Below, in pieces: positions 8,076 through 15,998 of a stretch of 64,000 nucleotides of DNA. Numbering within the stretch: position 1 is the stretch's first letter; the number at the start of each line of letters is the position of its first letter. The stretch is from GWE2-40-63 sp041664345. Lineage in GTDB: Bacteria > Bacteroidota > Bacteroidia > Bacteroidales > SZUA-534. Below the pieces are notes generated by a model. The model saw only the letters and a list, made by a program, of their open reading frames with translations. It was not told the DNA's origin and made no database searches. A program made the position numbers and the translations under genes. The stretch is taken from positions 62,001 to 126,000 of the forward strand of contig JBAYKX010000007.1 of the NCBI GenBank assembly GCA_041664345.1, in the 5' to 3' direction.

Positions 8076-8627
8076 CTAAACTGCTGGAGTTAATGGGATA
8101 GCTGCCGTGTAAATTGGTGCGGGTCCGCTTCCAATATCCTCGACTTTGAACGTTATCCCTGGGCGGTCAGTTGATGCCTTACCGCTGGTATCGTTGGCTG
8201 AACATTTAGCAGGGAACCTAGGAGAACCCAATAAACGAAGCTGCCCTTTCATATCTTCGAATATGAAGAACATTCTCCGGTTCTGGATAACCCTTGCAAA
8301 TCCTAAAGAATCGGCATTCGGTTGTGGAAAGAAAAATTCAGCCGTGCGTTTGGTGCTTTCGGCATCACGCTCACCTTGTGTCTCACCATCTAAACCACTG
8401 GTTTCGGGAGTCACATAAATGGTGTTCATCTTTTTGGTGGCTAGCATTACTATTGGCAACGCAATAGTAATGGCCAACGCAAACGATGTGGGAGAATCTG
8501 CTGGCTCAGGCCATTGGGTTTCATCGGCATCGGCCAAGAAACCATAATAGACCTTACTTATACCGCCTAAGTTTTCCTGACCCTCAGGAAATGCGATATT
8601 TGAGTTAACTAGTGCTGAAAAGTTCAT
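8076..8627 (-). CDS. probable phage structural protein next to the capsid gene
   Basis: 183 residues, beta-rich, without signal peptide. It begins MNFSALVNSNIAFPEGQENL and contains IQNRRMFFIFEDMKGQLRLL, a pattern of alternating strands as in tube-like or head-decoration proteins. The gene starts 15 bp after the capsid gene stop and is closed by a strong GC hairpin, so it is probably made at high level together with capsid protein. A minor capsid, decoration or tail-tube role is inferred from place and composition only. Confidence 0.5.
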   Translation of the reverse strand: MNFSALVNSNIAFPEGQENLGGISKVYYGFLADADETQWPEPADSPTSFALAITIALPIVMLATKKMNTIYVTPETSGLDGETQGERDAESTKRTAEFFFPQPNADSLGFARVIQNRRMFFIFEDMKGQLRLLGSPRFPAKCSANDTSGKASTDRPGITFKVEDIGSGPAPIYTAAIPLTPAV

Positions 8628-8641
8628 AGTTTTCCCCTTTC

Positions 8642-9673
8642 TTATGCGGTGTAATCGCCGCTTAGTGAGTTTGCAACTGGAACGCCTTCGTTAACCATGA
8701 ATTCCCTTTTATGCAAATTGGTAATACGCATACCAATATGCCATTGCATCCAGAACTGAACCAAATTTGGATCTTCGAAAATGTTACGTACTTGAACAAA
8801 ATCGATATCACCAAAAGTATTCATACCTAAATCGAAGTTTCCGGGAGTGGTTAAGTGCATGCGTTCACCGGTACCTAAACAATAGTGCGATGCAATGCTC
8901 AATTTCGACAATCCGGAACGGAATTGGATGTGTTTTAATACATCTTCAAACTCAACAGCCTTTACAGCTAATTTATTTTGAAGGGCATCCTGCACATTCA
9001 ATAACTGCACCGGAGGAATGCGAAGAATAAGCGGTTTATCCTTAGCCTTTTCATCGGCTTTTCGCAGCCAGGTAATTAAATTATCGTAAGCTGTAGTATC
9101 TGCACCATCAACAGGAGCATCTAAAGCGCCGGAGTTAACCAGGTTACCTTTGGCCAACGAAATATCGGTGGCGGTAATGGCATCGCTAATAATGGTATCA
9201 AAACCATCAACCATTCCCATAGGGGTTTTATCAGCTGTATTCCTATTCGATGGAAATAAGGCATCAATAATATCTTCAGCTACGGTAATTACCTTTTTAG
9301 CGATAATATCGCGCTCCAACGGGTGCTTTTTATCCTGGTTGTTCACCTTGTTTGCCGATGCATCAAACAGCACATTTTTCGCTCGATAGCTTTCAATATC
9401 GTCTTTAAGTGCGGCATAAGCTTTTACGGTAATCAAATCGCTTTCGCTTAATTTAGCAATCTCGGTTATATAATCGAGAGTACCAGCTACATAAGGTTTG
9501 GCAACGCCTCCTTTACGCTGCTCTACTACAATGGTATCTTTGTAGTTCACTTCCAACAGTGAAATACCTAAAATTTTCAACACATCAATAAGGATTGCGT
9601 AAGGCAATACCCTGAAATCCTTTTGATAATTTTTGGCTTCGCGTTGAAGCCCTGTAATATTTACTACAGCCAT
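8642..9673 (-). CDS. major capsid protein
   Basis: 343 residues, a usual size for HK97-fold capsid proteins. It lies directly downstream of the protease-scaffold gene (1 bp between stop and start regions), the canonical order. The sequence has an N-terminal helical arm (AKNYQKDFRVLP), a long helix region (DDIESYRAKNVLF) and a C-terminal beta-rich part ending FMVNEGVPVANSLSGDYTA. No enzyme motif is present. Direct identification of HK97-fold motifs by eye is not possible, so the call depends strongly on its neighbours and size. Confidence 0.72.
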   Translation of the reverse strand: MAVVNITGLQREAKNYQKDFRVLPYAILIDVLKILGISLLEVNYKDTIVVEQRKGGVAKPYVAGTLDYITEIAKLSESDLITVKAYAALKDDIESYRAKNVLFDASANKVNNQDKKHPLERDIIAKKVITVAEDIIDALFPSNRNTADKTPMGMVDGFDTIISDAITATDISLAKGNLVNSGALDAPVDGADTTAYDNLITWLRKADEKAKDKPLILRIPPVQLLNVQDALQNKLAVKAVEFEDVLKHIQFRSGLSKLSIASHYCLGTGERMHLTTPGNFDLGMNTFGDIDFVQVRNIFEDPNLVQFWMQWHIGMRITNLHKREFMVNEGVPVANSLSGDYTA

Positions 9674-9674
9674 G

Positions 9675-10076
9675 TTACTTTCCTCCTAAATATTCGTTTG
9701 CAACTGCATTAATGTCTGCTACAATGTTTTCACCGGTTGCAACAGCATTACTCTTTTCTTTTGGATCGTCATCGCCTTCGGTAATGGCAACAGCTCCTTT
9801 AGTACCCGGTTCGCCTTTTAATTCGGCAATTTTGTTTTCTTTCTCGGTGATAGTGGCATCGCGCAAGGCGATAGTTTCGGTTGCAGCGGTTAAATCGGCT
9901 TCGGCTTTCGCTTTTAAGTCGTTGGCTGCTTGCAGTTGGCTTTCCAATAGTGGAATCTTATCGAGTCCTGCACTAATGGCTTCCAACTGTTCTTCAGATA
10001 AGTGGGCGTGCCCTTCAACTATTTCGATACTTGAAATAGCCAAAAGCGCCACCAGTGCGGACAGTTTCGGATTCAT
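9675..10076 (-). CDS. possible nested scaffold gene within the protease frame
   Basis: An in-frame ATG at 10076 (MNPKLSALVALLAI) begins exactly where the helical scaffold-like domain starts, straight after the Ser/Asn linker. It would give 133 residues, a long coiled coil and an acidic end. The bases before it (AAATAAATCTGTAAATCAC) are A-rich, like many Bacteroidota start regions. Lambda-like phages make scaffold from such an internal start. Independent expression here is an inference. Confidence 0.4.
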   Translation of the reverse strand: MNPKLSALVALLAISSIEIVEGHAHLSEEQLEAISAGLDKIPLLESQLQAANDLKAKAEADLTAATETIALRDATITEKENKIAELKGEPGTKGAVAITEGDDDPKEKSNAVATGENIVADINAVANEYLGGK

Positions 10077-10994
10077 GTGATTTACAGATTTATTTGGGTT
10101 TGAATTAGATGAACTTGATTTGGTTGTTTTTTCTTCTACCTGGTAACCGGCCAATTCCAAAACACGAGTTACGGCATCGTCAAAGGTTCCAATACTATCA
10201 ATGAGCGTTCCAACAGCATCTTTGGCTTGCATTACACCCCCCAAAATTTGTTTATCGGTTACATTGGGACGGCTGGCTTTTACATCGGCAATAAATTGGT
10301 TGCGGTGTGGATTGAGAAAATTATCTTTTACCGGTTTAAAATTATTGTGGTTTATAGCTTGCTCATACTCGAGGTTCTTTTCTTCGGATCCATCGGCATA
10401 AATGCGAACGTGTACAACACCATCGGAATTGGCTTCGCTAACTGCCTTTCGGCCTTCGTAAACCATCATGGTTCCAGTACTGCCTACAATATCGGTATCG
10501 CGGCTGGCCATTATTTCATCGCAACCGGAATGCAAATAATACATAGCGCTGGCGCTAACACCATCAATGTAACCAAGAACGGGTTTTGTTCTTTTTTGCA
10601 TGGGTTCTCGCAGCTCAGGAATAGCATTTGCCTGGCCACCTCCCGATTCTCCTAAAAGAATATGACCTATCACATTTGGGTTGGCATCGGCTTCGGCAAA
10701 TCGTTGGCCAAGGGTTCTGGTTCCAACAGGTCCGCAAGGTTGATCATGTTTGGTAATTATACCACGTACGGGTAAAACATGAATAAGCTTTTGGTTTGCT
10801 TCCGTATTATCCATACCAGTTACAGCATGGCTGGCCGCTAAAACATGAAAAGGAATGGAATTTTGTGGTTCTCCTTCGGCTTGGAATGCCATACCATTTA
10901 ACATACCGTTGAATAACGGATACATGGTATTGAATGTATTGGCATCAATTAACCATGGCGAAGAAAGTAATGAGCTTAAAAAAGTAAAATGCAT
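9675..10994 (-). CDS. S49 (SppA/ClpP-like) prohead protease with scaffold-like C-terminus
   Basis: 439 residues. Residues ~70-280 match the S49 family: VLPVRGIITKH, then GESGGGQANAI, then GYIDGVSASAMYYLHSG with the probable nucleophile Ser149, and VGSTGTMMVYEGRK. The N-terminus (LSSPWLIDANTFNTMYPLFNGML) is typical of the phage branch. After a Ser/Asn-rich linker (~290-305), residues 307-439 form a helical, coiled-coil tail (LEAISAGLDKIPLLESQLQA). Such fusions process the prohead and supply scaffold, as in lambda C/Nu3. The start codon lies inside a hairpin. Confidence 0.85.
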   Translation of the reverse strand: MHFTFLSSLLSSPWLIDANTFNTMYPLFNGMLNGMAFQAEGEPQNSIPFHVLAASHAVTGMDNTEANQKLIHVLPVRGIITKHDQPCGPVGTRTLGQRFAEADANPNVIGHILLGESGGGQANAIPELREPMQKRTKPVLGYIDGVSASAMYYLHSGCDEIMASRDTDIVGSTGTMMVYEGRKAVSEANSDGVVHVRIYADGSEEKNLEYEQAINHNNFKPVKDNFLNPHRNQFIADVKASRPNVTDKQILGGVMQAKDAVGTLIDSIGTFDDAVTRVLELAGYQVEEKTTKSSSSNSNPNKSVNHMNPKLSALVALLAISSIEIVEGHAHLSEEQLEAISAGLDKIPLLESQLQAANDLKAKAEADLTAATETIALRDATITEKENKIAELKGEPGTKGAVAITEGDDDPKEKSNAVATGENIVADINAVANEYLGGK

Positions 10995-11021
10995 TGCCTT
11001 GTTTTTTTTTCAAGGCAATGC
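10991..11021 (-). terminator. hairpin containing the protease start codon
   Basis: GCATTGCCTTG (10991-11001) / CAAGGCAATGC (11011-11021) is a perfect 11-bp stem; the loop is nine A on the minus strand. ATTTTACTTTTTT follows, so it can act as a terminator for the 347-residue gene. The protease ATG (10994-10992) is inside the stem and could be masked. Confidence 0.6.
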
Positions 11022-11049
11022 TATTTAAAAGGCTGTAGCTATTAAAGGA

Positions 11050-12093
11050 CTATGAATTATCGCGATATGAAAGGGGTCGAATCTGAATCATCTTTGCTTT
11101 AATTGCAAGGGCTTCCGCACTAAATGGAGTTCCATTAAATCCATATTCGCCAGAACCATCGATATAGAAGTATTCATCAATGCCCCAATAAACAGGTTGG
11201 TTAAGAATTATTTGATATTGTTTGAGCAATTCATCTAAATCAGATGAAATAATTGAATTTCCACTTAAATCTAGATGTCCTGGAGTAGAATATGTGAAAA
11301 ATCTAGTCATACCTGCATTTATAATTGTTAAGCTATCTTGATAATAAAAATATAGTCCAAAATTTGAAATAAAAATTCCGTTTATAAATCTACCCAATCT
11401 TATAGCAAGGTAGCTTTCTTGAGTTACAGTATAATGTCTCAAAATTGTTTTAGTTTCCCCAGGTTGGAATGATAATTCTTCTAAAATACCATTGAAATCA
11501 ATGGTTAAAAAACTTTCATTATCTTCAACACATTTCAATGTAAAATTTAAATCGAAATCCTTATTAACTATTGCCAATATGTTTGAAGTAAAATGCCAAT
11601 CATTAAAAATGGTATCCCACAAACTCAAAGGTGGAATAGCATACGCATCTAAATTAATAAACGGCACCTGCTCACCAACTGCATTGAATTCAATGTTGTA
11701 TCCGTTGTAATTTGGCATATCGGATACGTTTTCCTGAATGGTAATTTTGCCTGAAGGCGTTAAACGGCTCACTCCATTTTTATCGGTTAGTACGAGCCTT
11801 ACCAATCGGCCACGGAATGTTTTGAGGAACAGTTCGGCATCCTCGCGAACTTTTGGGTGCCTGAAATTTGCCTGAACTTTGTATATGGTTCCATGGCCTT
11901 CATCATCATCGGTAATGGAGTATGTTCCGTCGGTAATTTCAATTTCGTTGAATTGCTGGCCTGTTGAAAATTCAATTTCCGATAGGTTAATGCTTAAGGC
12001 AAATGGCAAATTGGTTACATATACATCTTTAATAATTTGCACCTTGTTAAGGCTGGCAAAGTTCTGTGTATTGGTACTTTTTACTAAATTCAT
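11050..12093 (-). CDS. phage late protein, probably structural, with AT-rich C-terminal half
   Basis: 347 residues. The N-terminal ~150 (starting MNLVKSTNTQNFASLNKV) are beta-rich with a typical virion-protein composition (TPSGKITIQENVSDMPNYNG). The C-terminal part (encoded at 11050 to ~11640) is clearly richer in A/T and in Ile, Leu, Tyr and Phe, with YYIDGSG-like loops. The break suggests two domains of different origin. It lies upstream of the protease in the late operon. A role in the head vertex or host contact is possible; I do not recognise the family. Confidence 0.5.
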   Translation of the reverse strand: MNLVKSTNTQNFASLNKVQIIKDVYVTNLPFALSINLSEIEFSTGQQFNEIEITDGTYSITDDDEGHGTIYKVQANFRHPKVREDAELFLKTFRGRLVRLVLTDKNGVSRLTPSGKITIQENVSDMPNYNGYNIEFNAVGEQVPFINLDAYAIPPLSLWDTIFNDWHFTSNILAIVNKDFDLNFTLKCVEDNESFLTIDFNGILEELSFQPGETKTILRHYTVTQESYLAIRLGRFINGIFISNFGLYFYYQDSLTIINAGMTRFFTYSTPGHLDLSGNSIISSDLDELLKQYQIILNQPVYWGIDEYFYIDGSGEYGFNGTPFSAEALAIKAKMIQIRPLSYRDNS

Positions 12094-12111
12094 AATTATT
12101 TGATTTATAAG

Positions 12112-12612
12112 TTAATGACTAATTGAGACAGATAAAGACGGTTTAGGACAGTATGAGGACAAATCGTCGAAAAAAATAGCGGGGTTATTTGAATAATTTT
12201 TCTTGCGCATGCGGTAATCCCGTTTTTTTAACATTTCATAAGTGCGCATGTCGCCTGGCAAATTATGGGCATCAATAAAAAGGTAAATACCATCTTTTAA
12301 ATAAAGGCTTGAATTTTTATGATACGGTGCCAGGAACTGGAATAGATCGATATCGAGTAAACTATCTAAATAATCGCCAATAACTTTGTTTCCGCGCTCG
12401 CCTATATTCACTTTTCCGCCTGAATCTTTTAAAACCCAATCGGGAACATATACTTTGGTTTCGGGCAGTGGTGCCGAAAATTCCTCCCAGCGTAATAATG
12501 AGAAAACAAGCGGTGCAAGGTTGAATTTTGCCGAAAGAAATGGGGGTTTTCCACAAATACTTATAAGGTAACGTTCCTGGTGTGGTTTTAAATAAAGCTT
12601 AAGCTGCTGCAT
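12112..12612 (-). CDS. late-operon leading gene, unknown function
   Basis: 166 residues from ATG at 12612 (MQQLKLYLKPHQERYLISIC). A longer frame up to 12759 would add an unlikely AT-rich extension. The protein is soluble, with FIDAHNLPGDMRTYEMLKKR as the most distinctive block, a basic YRMRKKNY stretch, and no signal peptide. It is the first gene downstream of the TGTAATG array, so it is the natural candidate for the start of the late transcript. The sequence does not let me assign a function. Confidence 0.55.
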   Translation of the reverse strand: MQQLKLYLKPHQERYLISICGKPPFLSAKFNLAPLVFSLLRWEEFSAPLPETKVYVPDWVLKDSGGKVNIGERGNKVIGDYLDSLLDIDLFQFLAPYHKNSSLYLKDGIYLFIDAHNLPGDMRTYEMLKKRDYRMRKKNYSNNPAIFFDDLSSYCPKPSLSVSISH

Positions 12613-12758
12613 ACTGATAAATTTTACTGGTTTTGACAAATTTATGATTATAACTTTTGTTTTAAAACTTTTGTTTGATGTGATATTGTACCAAAAAAGT
12701 GTAAGTGTGTAATAATGCAATTTTGTGAGCCTAATAAACACATTAACAATTTGTTGCA

Positions 12759-12881
12759 CATTACACTTGTTTTGTAATGTGGCAAAATTGAAAATGTAAT
12801 GTTTGTAATTTTTGTAATGTTGAAAATATGCATTACACTTTTTTTGTAATGTTTGAAAAAGTGTAATGAAAAATGTAATGT
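12759..12881. promoter_or_regulatory. array of TGTAATG/CATTACA motifs
   Basis: TGTAATGT occurs at 12773, 12795, 12813, 12845 and 12874; the longer AAGTGTAATG occurs at 12859 and inverted (CATTACACTT) at 12759 and 12831; a variant TGTAATTT is at 12804. Spacing is irregular (about 10-30 bp) and both orientations occur. The array lies between the early-operon terminator and the first late gene. It could bind a late activator or repressor, or act as an iteron-type replication origin. Confidence 0.65.
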
Positions 12882-13053
12882 GTAACTTTTTGGGCTTTAA
12901 TTCTTTGGAGGAATATTACAGAATTACATTTTTTTTAAATATAATCAAGTTGAAGGAAAAAAAGGAAATAAAGAGAGGCCACCAAATAAAGTTGAAAAGT
13001 AAAAAATGGGTAAAAAAAAGGAATAGAATGTGGTGTGCTTCGCACCAATAAAA

Positions 13054-13074
13054 AACCCAGCGAAGGGCTGGGTT
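13054..13074 (-). terminator. early-operon intrinsic terminator
   Basis: AACCCAGC (13054-13061) / GCTGGGTT (13067-13074) with a 5-base loop lies 35 bp past the stop of the DndC-like gene and is followed by TTTTTATTGG on the minus strand. A second small hairpin (TGGTG/CACCA) follows. It separates the early operon from the late genes. Confidence 0.8.
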
Positions 13075-13108
13075 AAAAGGAATGGATATGACCATATATT
13101 TATTTCGT

Positions 13109-14332
13109 TCATGTTCTAGTATGTTCCCGCAATTCATTAAATAATAAAGCCATTGTAGAACCGTCGCTGTATTTTCTATCCAATAGTACATCACCAATGG
13201 TTTCAGTACCGTCCCAATTATTGGGCCATGTATTGGCGTTAATTAATTCGTGAATGCGCTGTATTTCATCAACGTTTATAATATCAATTGTGGGCCTATT
13301 CAAACTTACGGCCTCTTTATTAACCGATTCCTGAATTCCAATTATCCTGGATAGGAAAATCTTTCGGGCATCAAGTGTTAATGGGCCTAATCGTTGCTGG
13401 TTTTTTGATAAGGTTCCATCCTTTTTAACCGATCCGTTTTTTCGTAGCCTATATTGCGGGTTCCTCATTTCCCTATAAATTGGTTTCAACTCCATTAACG
13501 GAGTTAAATAGCTCCAATAGGGCATTCGGATAACCGCTTTTAGCGCTTTATCTTCTTGGGCCAACGGACAACCAATGCACCCGGTTCTGGCGTTTATCTC
13601 TTCCGCTTCATCACCACCGTAGGCATCGGCCAAAAACGCTGTGGGCCATTCTCCGTATTGTTTCGATGGAGCAAATATTTTAAGCCAATCCCACACTGAG
13701 CAAACACGCCAATGTAATATTGGGGCCAGTGTACTGCAAATGGAGCTGTCTAATCCGGTTTGATACCAACCCTGGCCACATTCTGCCCCATCTTTTGAGC
13801 AACTCATTGCAATACGGCCATCGCGAATAGCGCTTTCGCCTTGCCGAACTCCGGTAAGCATCAATATTTTCTGGCCAATTTCTTTATGCAATGAGTCTAA
13901 CGCCTGTTCCATGGGTTCTACTTTAATTTGACCCGTACACCAGCGGAAGGTGTTGGATGGGGGCGGAACTCCCTTACCTAATATGTATACAAAAAAGCGT
14001 TCATCCAACGGAGCCATAACTACTCGGACATCAACTCCCAATGTTTTTAGCTTTTCAATTACCCCTTTAGCGGCCAACCACAACGGAATCAATTCCATAC
14101 GGGTATCGGCACAAAGAACGGTAATAGACTTTGGGGCAACTATTTGGCCTGTAATTATTAATTGAATAACCAATGTTACCAAAGTAGTTGAATCTTTGCC
14201 CCAGCTCCAAGCGATAGCCCAATGATCATGTTTTGGGCCATGTAGGTTTAAACTAGCTACGGTTAAGTCAATCTGTTCGTTAAAATCCAATCGCCTGGAA
14301 CCAAATAAGCTCAATTGTTCTATTTTCTTCAT
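13109..14332 (-). CDS. DndC-like / PAPS-reductase family PP-loop enzyme
   Basis: 407 residues. The PP-loop is SWGKDS (43-48), which binds ATP in N-type ATP pyrophosphatases. FRWCTGQIKVEP (C132), GCIGCPL (C252, C255) and ILHWRVCSVWDWL match DndC, the sulfurtransferase of DNA phosphorothioation, better than true PAPS reductase. DndC carries an iron-sulfur cluster on such cysteines. No dndA, B, D or E partner is visible. In the phage it could modify DNA or nucleotides, or act in host interference. It is the last gene of the early operon. The family call is firm; the exact reaction is not. Confidence 0.8.
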   Translation of the reverse strand: MKKIEQLSLFGSRRLDFNEQIDLTVASLNLHGPKHDHWAIAWSWGKDSTTLVTLVIQLIITGQIVAPKSITVLCADTRMELIPLWLAAKGVIEKLKTLGVDVRVVMAPLDERFFVYILGKGVPPPSNTFRWCTGQIKVEPMEQALDSLHKEIGQKILMLTGVRQGESAIRDGRIAMSCSKDGAECGQGWYQTGLDSSICSTLAPILHWRVCSVWDWLKIFAPSKQYGEWPTAFLADAYGGDEAEEINARTGCIGCPLAQEDKALKAVIRMPYWSYLTPLMELKPIYREMRNPQYRLRKNGSVKKDGTLSKNQQRLGPLTLDARKIFLSRIIGIQESVNKEAVSLNRPTIDIINVDEIQRIHELINANTWPNNWDGTETIGDVLLDRKYSDGSTMALLFNELREHTRT

Positions 14333-14344
14333 GGGTGTGATTCG

Positions 14345-14890
14345 TTATGTGTTAATCAATACAAATGGGCGACGGATTCCCTCCGACAAAAACTCAGCAG
14401 CTTCCAGCGCCTTTAAAATCTTATCTTTTGTAGGTATGCTATGATCCAATATGGTGAATAAAGCCCCTAGGGCAAAATCTGCTCCGCATCCAACGGCATC
14501 AATGCCGTTTAAATTCTCGGCTACCTGAAAATCGCTTTCAATTTTAAACAACCTGTTTTTGTAGGCTACCAGAAAGGTTCCCCCTTTTTCGTCACCATCG
14601 GTATATTTCTGCAGATATCCACCCTCTTTAAAACAGGCCCTAACGGCATCAATGAATTGGGTGCACATGTACGCATAAACATCGTCGGCTTTTATTTCGG
14701 GTGGGTTAAACGAAAACCGCAATAACTGAATCATACGGAATGAGGAGGTACAGCCAATAACGAATTCACCGTTTTTGAAAACTTTTACATCCTTCCTGAT
14801 GAAAATATTGCTTCCGTTCGATTCGGCTGAATCTCCACCGATGGTAACTCTGTTTGAGTGTTTGTTGACAATTCCTACTATACAGGTCAT
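14345..14890 (-). CDS. proteasome/HslV-like Ntn hydrolase
   Basis: 181 residues from ATG at 14890; an in-frame ATG at 14941 would hide the key residue. MTCIVGIV places Thr2 as the N-terminal nucleophile once Met is removed. TIGGDSAES supplies the Asp equivalent to D17 of HslV, and KDVKVFKNGEFVIGCTSSF matches the lysine strand and turn of proteasome beta-type subunits. GCGADFALGAL resembles the C-terminal helix start. No HslU-type ATPase is nearby. It may form a self-compartmentalised peptidase used in infection. The fold assignment is good; activity is inferred. Confidence 0.72.
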   Translation of the reverse strand: MTCIVGIVNKHSNRVTIGGDSAESNGSNIFIRKDVKVFKNGEFVIGCTSSFRMIQLLRFSFNPPEIKADDVYAYMCTQFIDAVRACFKEGGYLQKYTDGDEKGGTFLVAYKNRLFKIESDFQVAENLNGIDAVGCGADFALGALFTILDHSIPTKDKILKALEAAEFLSEGIRRPFVLINT

Positions 14891-14941
14891 AATTAGGTAT
14901 TTAAAATTAGTTGTACTGTGTTTATTGATAATTGTTAGCAT

Positions 14942-15181
14942 TCATGCTAAAACCTCACATTTTGACAGTTCGTTGTATGGTATATGTTTTTTGCGGTTAT
15001 TGAAATATCCAACAATCTTTTTTTCTGATTGTAGGTTTTCAACTACTATAATTTCGACATTATGAAGGTTTTTTGAACCATCTGTTTTGTGTCGAATAGT
15101 TGCCTTGCATCTGTCTCCAGCTTCTAATTCCTCAGCCCAATGACTGATATACTTTTCGTTGTAAAATTTGTTTAAATCCAT
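14942..15181 (-). CDS. small early phage protein, unknown function
   Basis: 79 residues beginning MDLNKFYNEKYISHWAEELE. A central stretch, GDRCKATIRHKTDGSKNLHN, and VEIIVVENLQ suggest a small beta-barrel (SH3 or KOW-like) domain. No metal site or membrane segment. It ends directly before the frame that leads into the Ntn hydrolase gene, so it is co-transcribed with it. I do not recognise the family. Confidence 0.55.
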   Translation of the reverse strand: MDLNKFYNEKYISHWAEELEAGDRCKATIRHKTDGSKNLHNVEIIVVENLQSEKKIVGYFNNRKKHIPYNELSKCEVLA

Positions 15182-15205
15182 TTTTATAATTTGTTTAATT
15201 GTTTC

Positions 15206-15416
15206 CTAACCCTTCTCCTCAAAAACACGCGTGGTATTCAATACATTGGCACTGTCGCGTTCTTTGCCGTTGCGGATGAATACACCATCGTATATTAAAG
15301 CCTCGTAGTTTGCTTTTGTGGTGTAAAAAAGGCAGGTTCGGCCATCGATAATTATTTTGCATGCCGAATTGTTCTAAAATATTAACTACATCGATTTGTA
15401 AGGTTCTCTTTGCCAT
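15206..15416 (-). pseudogene. small early gene disrupted by a frameshift
   Basis: ATG at 15416 opens MAKRTLQIDVVNILEQF in one frame. After about 18 codons the protein-like sequence continues in the +1 frame as CKIIIDGRTCLFYTTK, then NYEALIYDGVFIRNG and FEEKG, to a stop at 15206. The unshifted frame instead gives an Arg/Cys/His-rich tail ending at 15219. One extra base near 15355-15368 would explain it. The intact product would have about 70 residues. No homopolymer lies at the junction, so true mutation is as likely as sequence error. Confidence 0.55.
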
Positions 15417-15434
15417 GGTGCTTTATTTAAAAGG

Positions 15435-15998
15435 TTATACCGTTCGGTTCAATAATTCTACCTCTTCAGCAGTGCGGTTTTTTTCCAGTTTCTTCAGTAT
15501 CCGCGACTTTTCGTGCACGGCATAATAGCGCTTCAAATGCTCCAGTTTATGGGTTGCATCGGAAAGTAAGTTTTGGGTCAGTTGCAAATCACTTCGCAGT
15601 ATTTCGGCATCAGTGTTGGTGTGCTGGTGCTGTTCGGCATTTATTTGGCCAAGGCTGTAAGTTATAAGCCCCGCAAAAGCCGAAAGGAATACGCTCATGT
15701 AAAACCGTACGGGATTTTCAAACATATCGTTGTAGTGTTGCAAATTGAATCCGCAGAATACCAGGGCAACATCGAATAGCGGAAAAACCAGTTTTAACCA
15801 GTTGCGCTTGCCCAGGCGCATCACCAAAACGGTAACTATGCTAAAGGCAATGGCGCCAATAATGCCGAATACAATATCGGTAAGGGTTTGCTTGTTGAAC
15901 ATGTACATGAGCGAAAGGCTGTTAATGTAGCTCAGCTCTGCAACCATAAAGAGCAGGGCAATGCCCACTCCTGTTTTTGAAAGAAAGCGGTCAATCAT
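15435..15998 (-). CDS. membrane protein with four helices and a cytoplasmic coiled coil
   Basis: 187 residues. Hydrophobic segments at ~9-30, ~40-62, ~70-85 and ~100-118 predict four membrane helices in the inner membrane. They are followed by a charged helical tail (LQLTQNLLSDATHKLEHLKR) likely to be a coiled coil. Its start overlaps the end of the Gp37/Gp68 gene by 4 bp. No transport or holin motif is recognised. It might be a superinfection-exclusion or membrane-anchoring protein, which is only suggested by topology. Confidence 0.6.
   Translation of the reverse strand: MIDRFLSKTGVGIALLFMVAELSYINSLSLMYMFNKQTLTDIVFGIIGAIAFSIVTVLVMRLGKRNWLKLVFPLFDVALVFCGFNLQHYNDMFENPVRFYMSVFLSAFAGLITYSLGQINAEQHQHTNTDAEILRSDLQLTQNLLSDATHKLEHLKRYYAVHEKSRILKKLEKNRTAEEVELLNRTV

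Noticed and set aside
12759..12881. CRISPR array
   Set aside because: Repeats are 8-10 bp, irregularly spaced and in both orientations; no unique spacers and no cas genes.
12866..13051. Plus-strand ORF of 61 codons next to the TGTAATG array
   Set aside because: AT-driven Lys-rich sequence crossing the early terminator region; it opposes all surrounding genes and has no recognisable features.
15435..15998. Holin
   Set aside because: Four helices plus a long cytoplasmic coiled coil and early-operon location do not fit a lysis gene.
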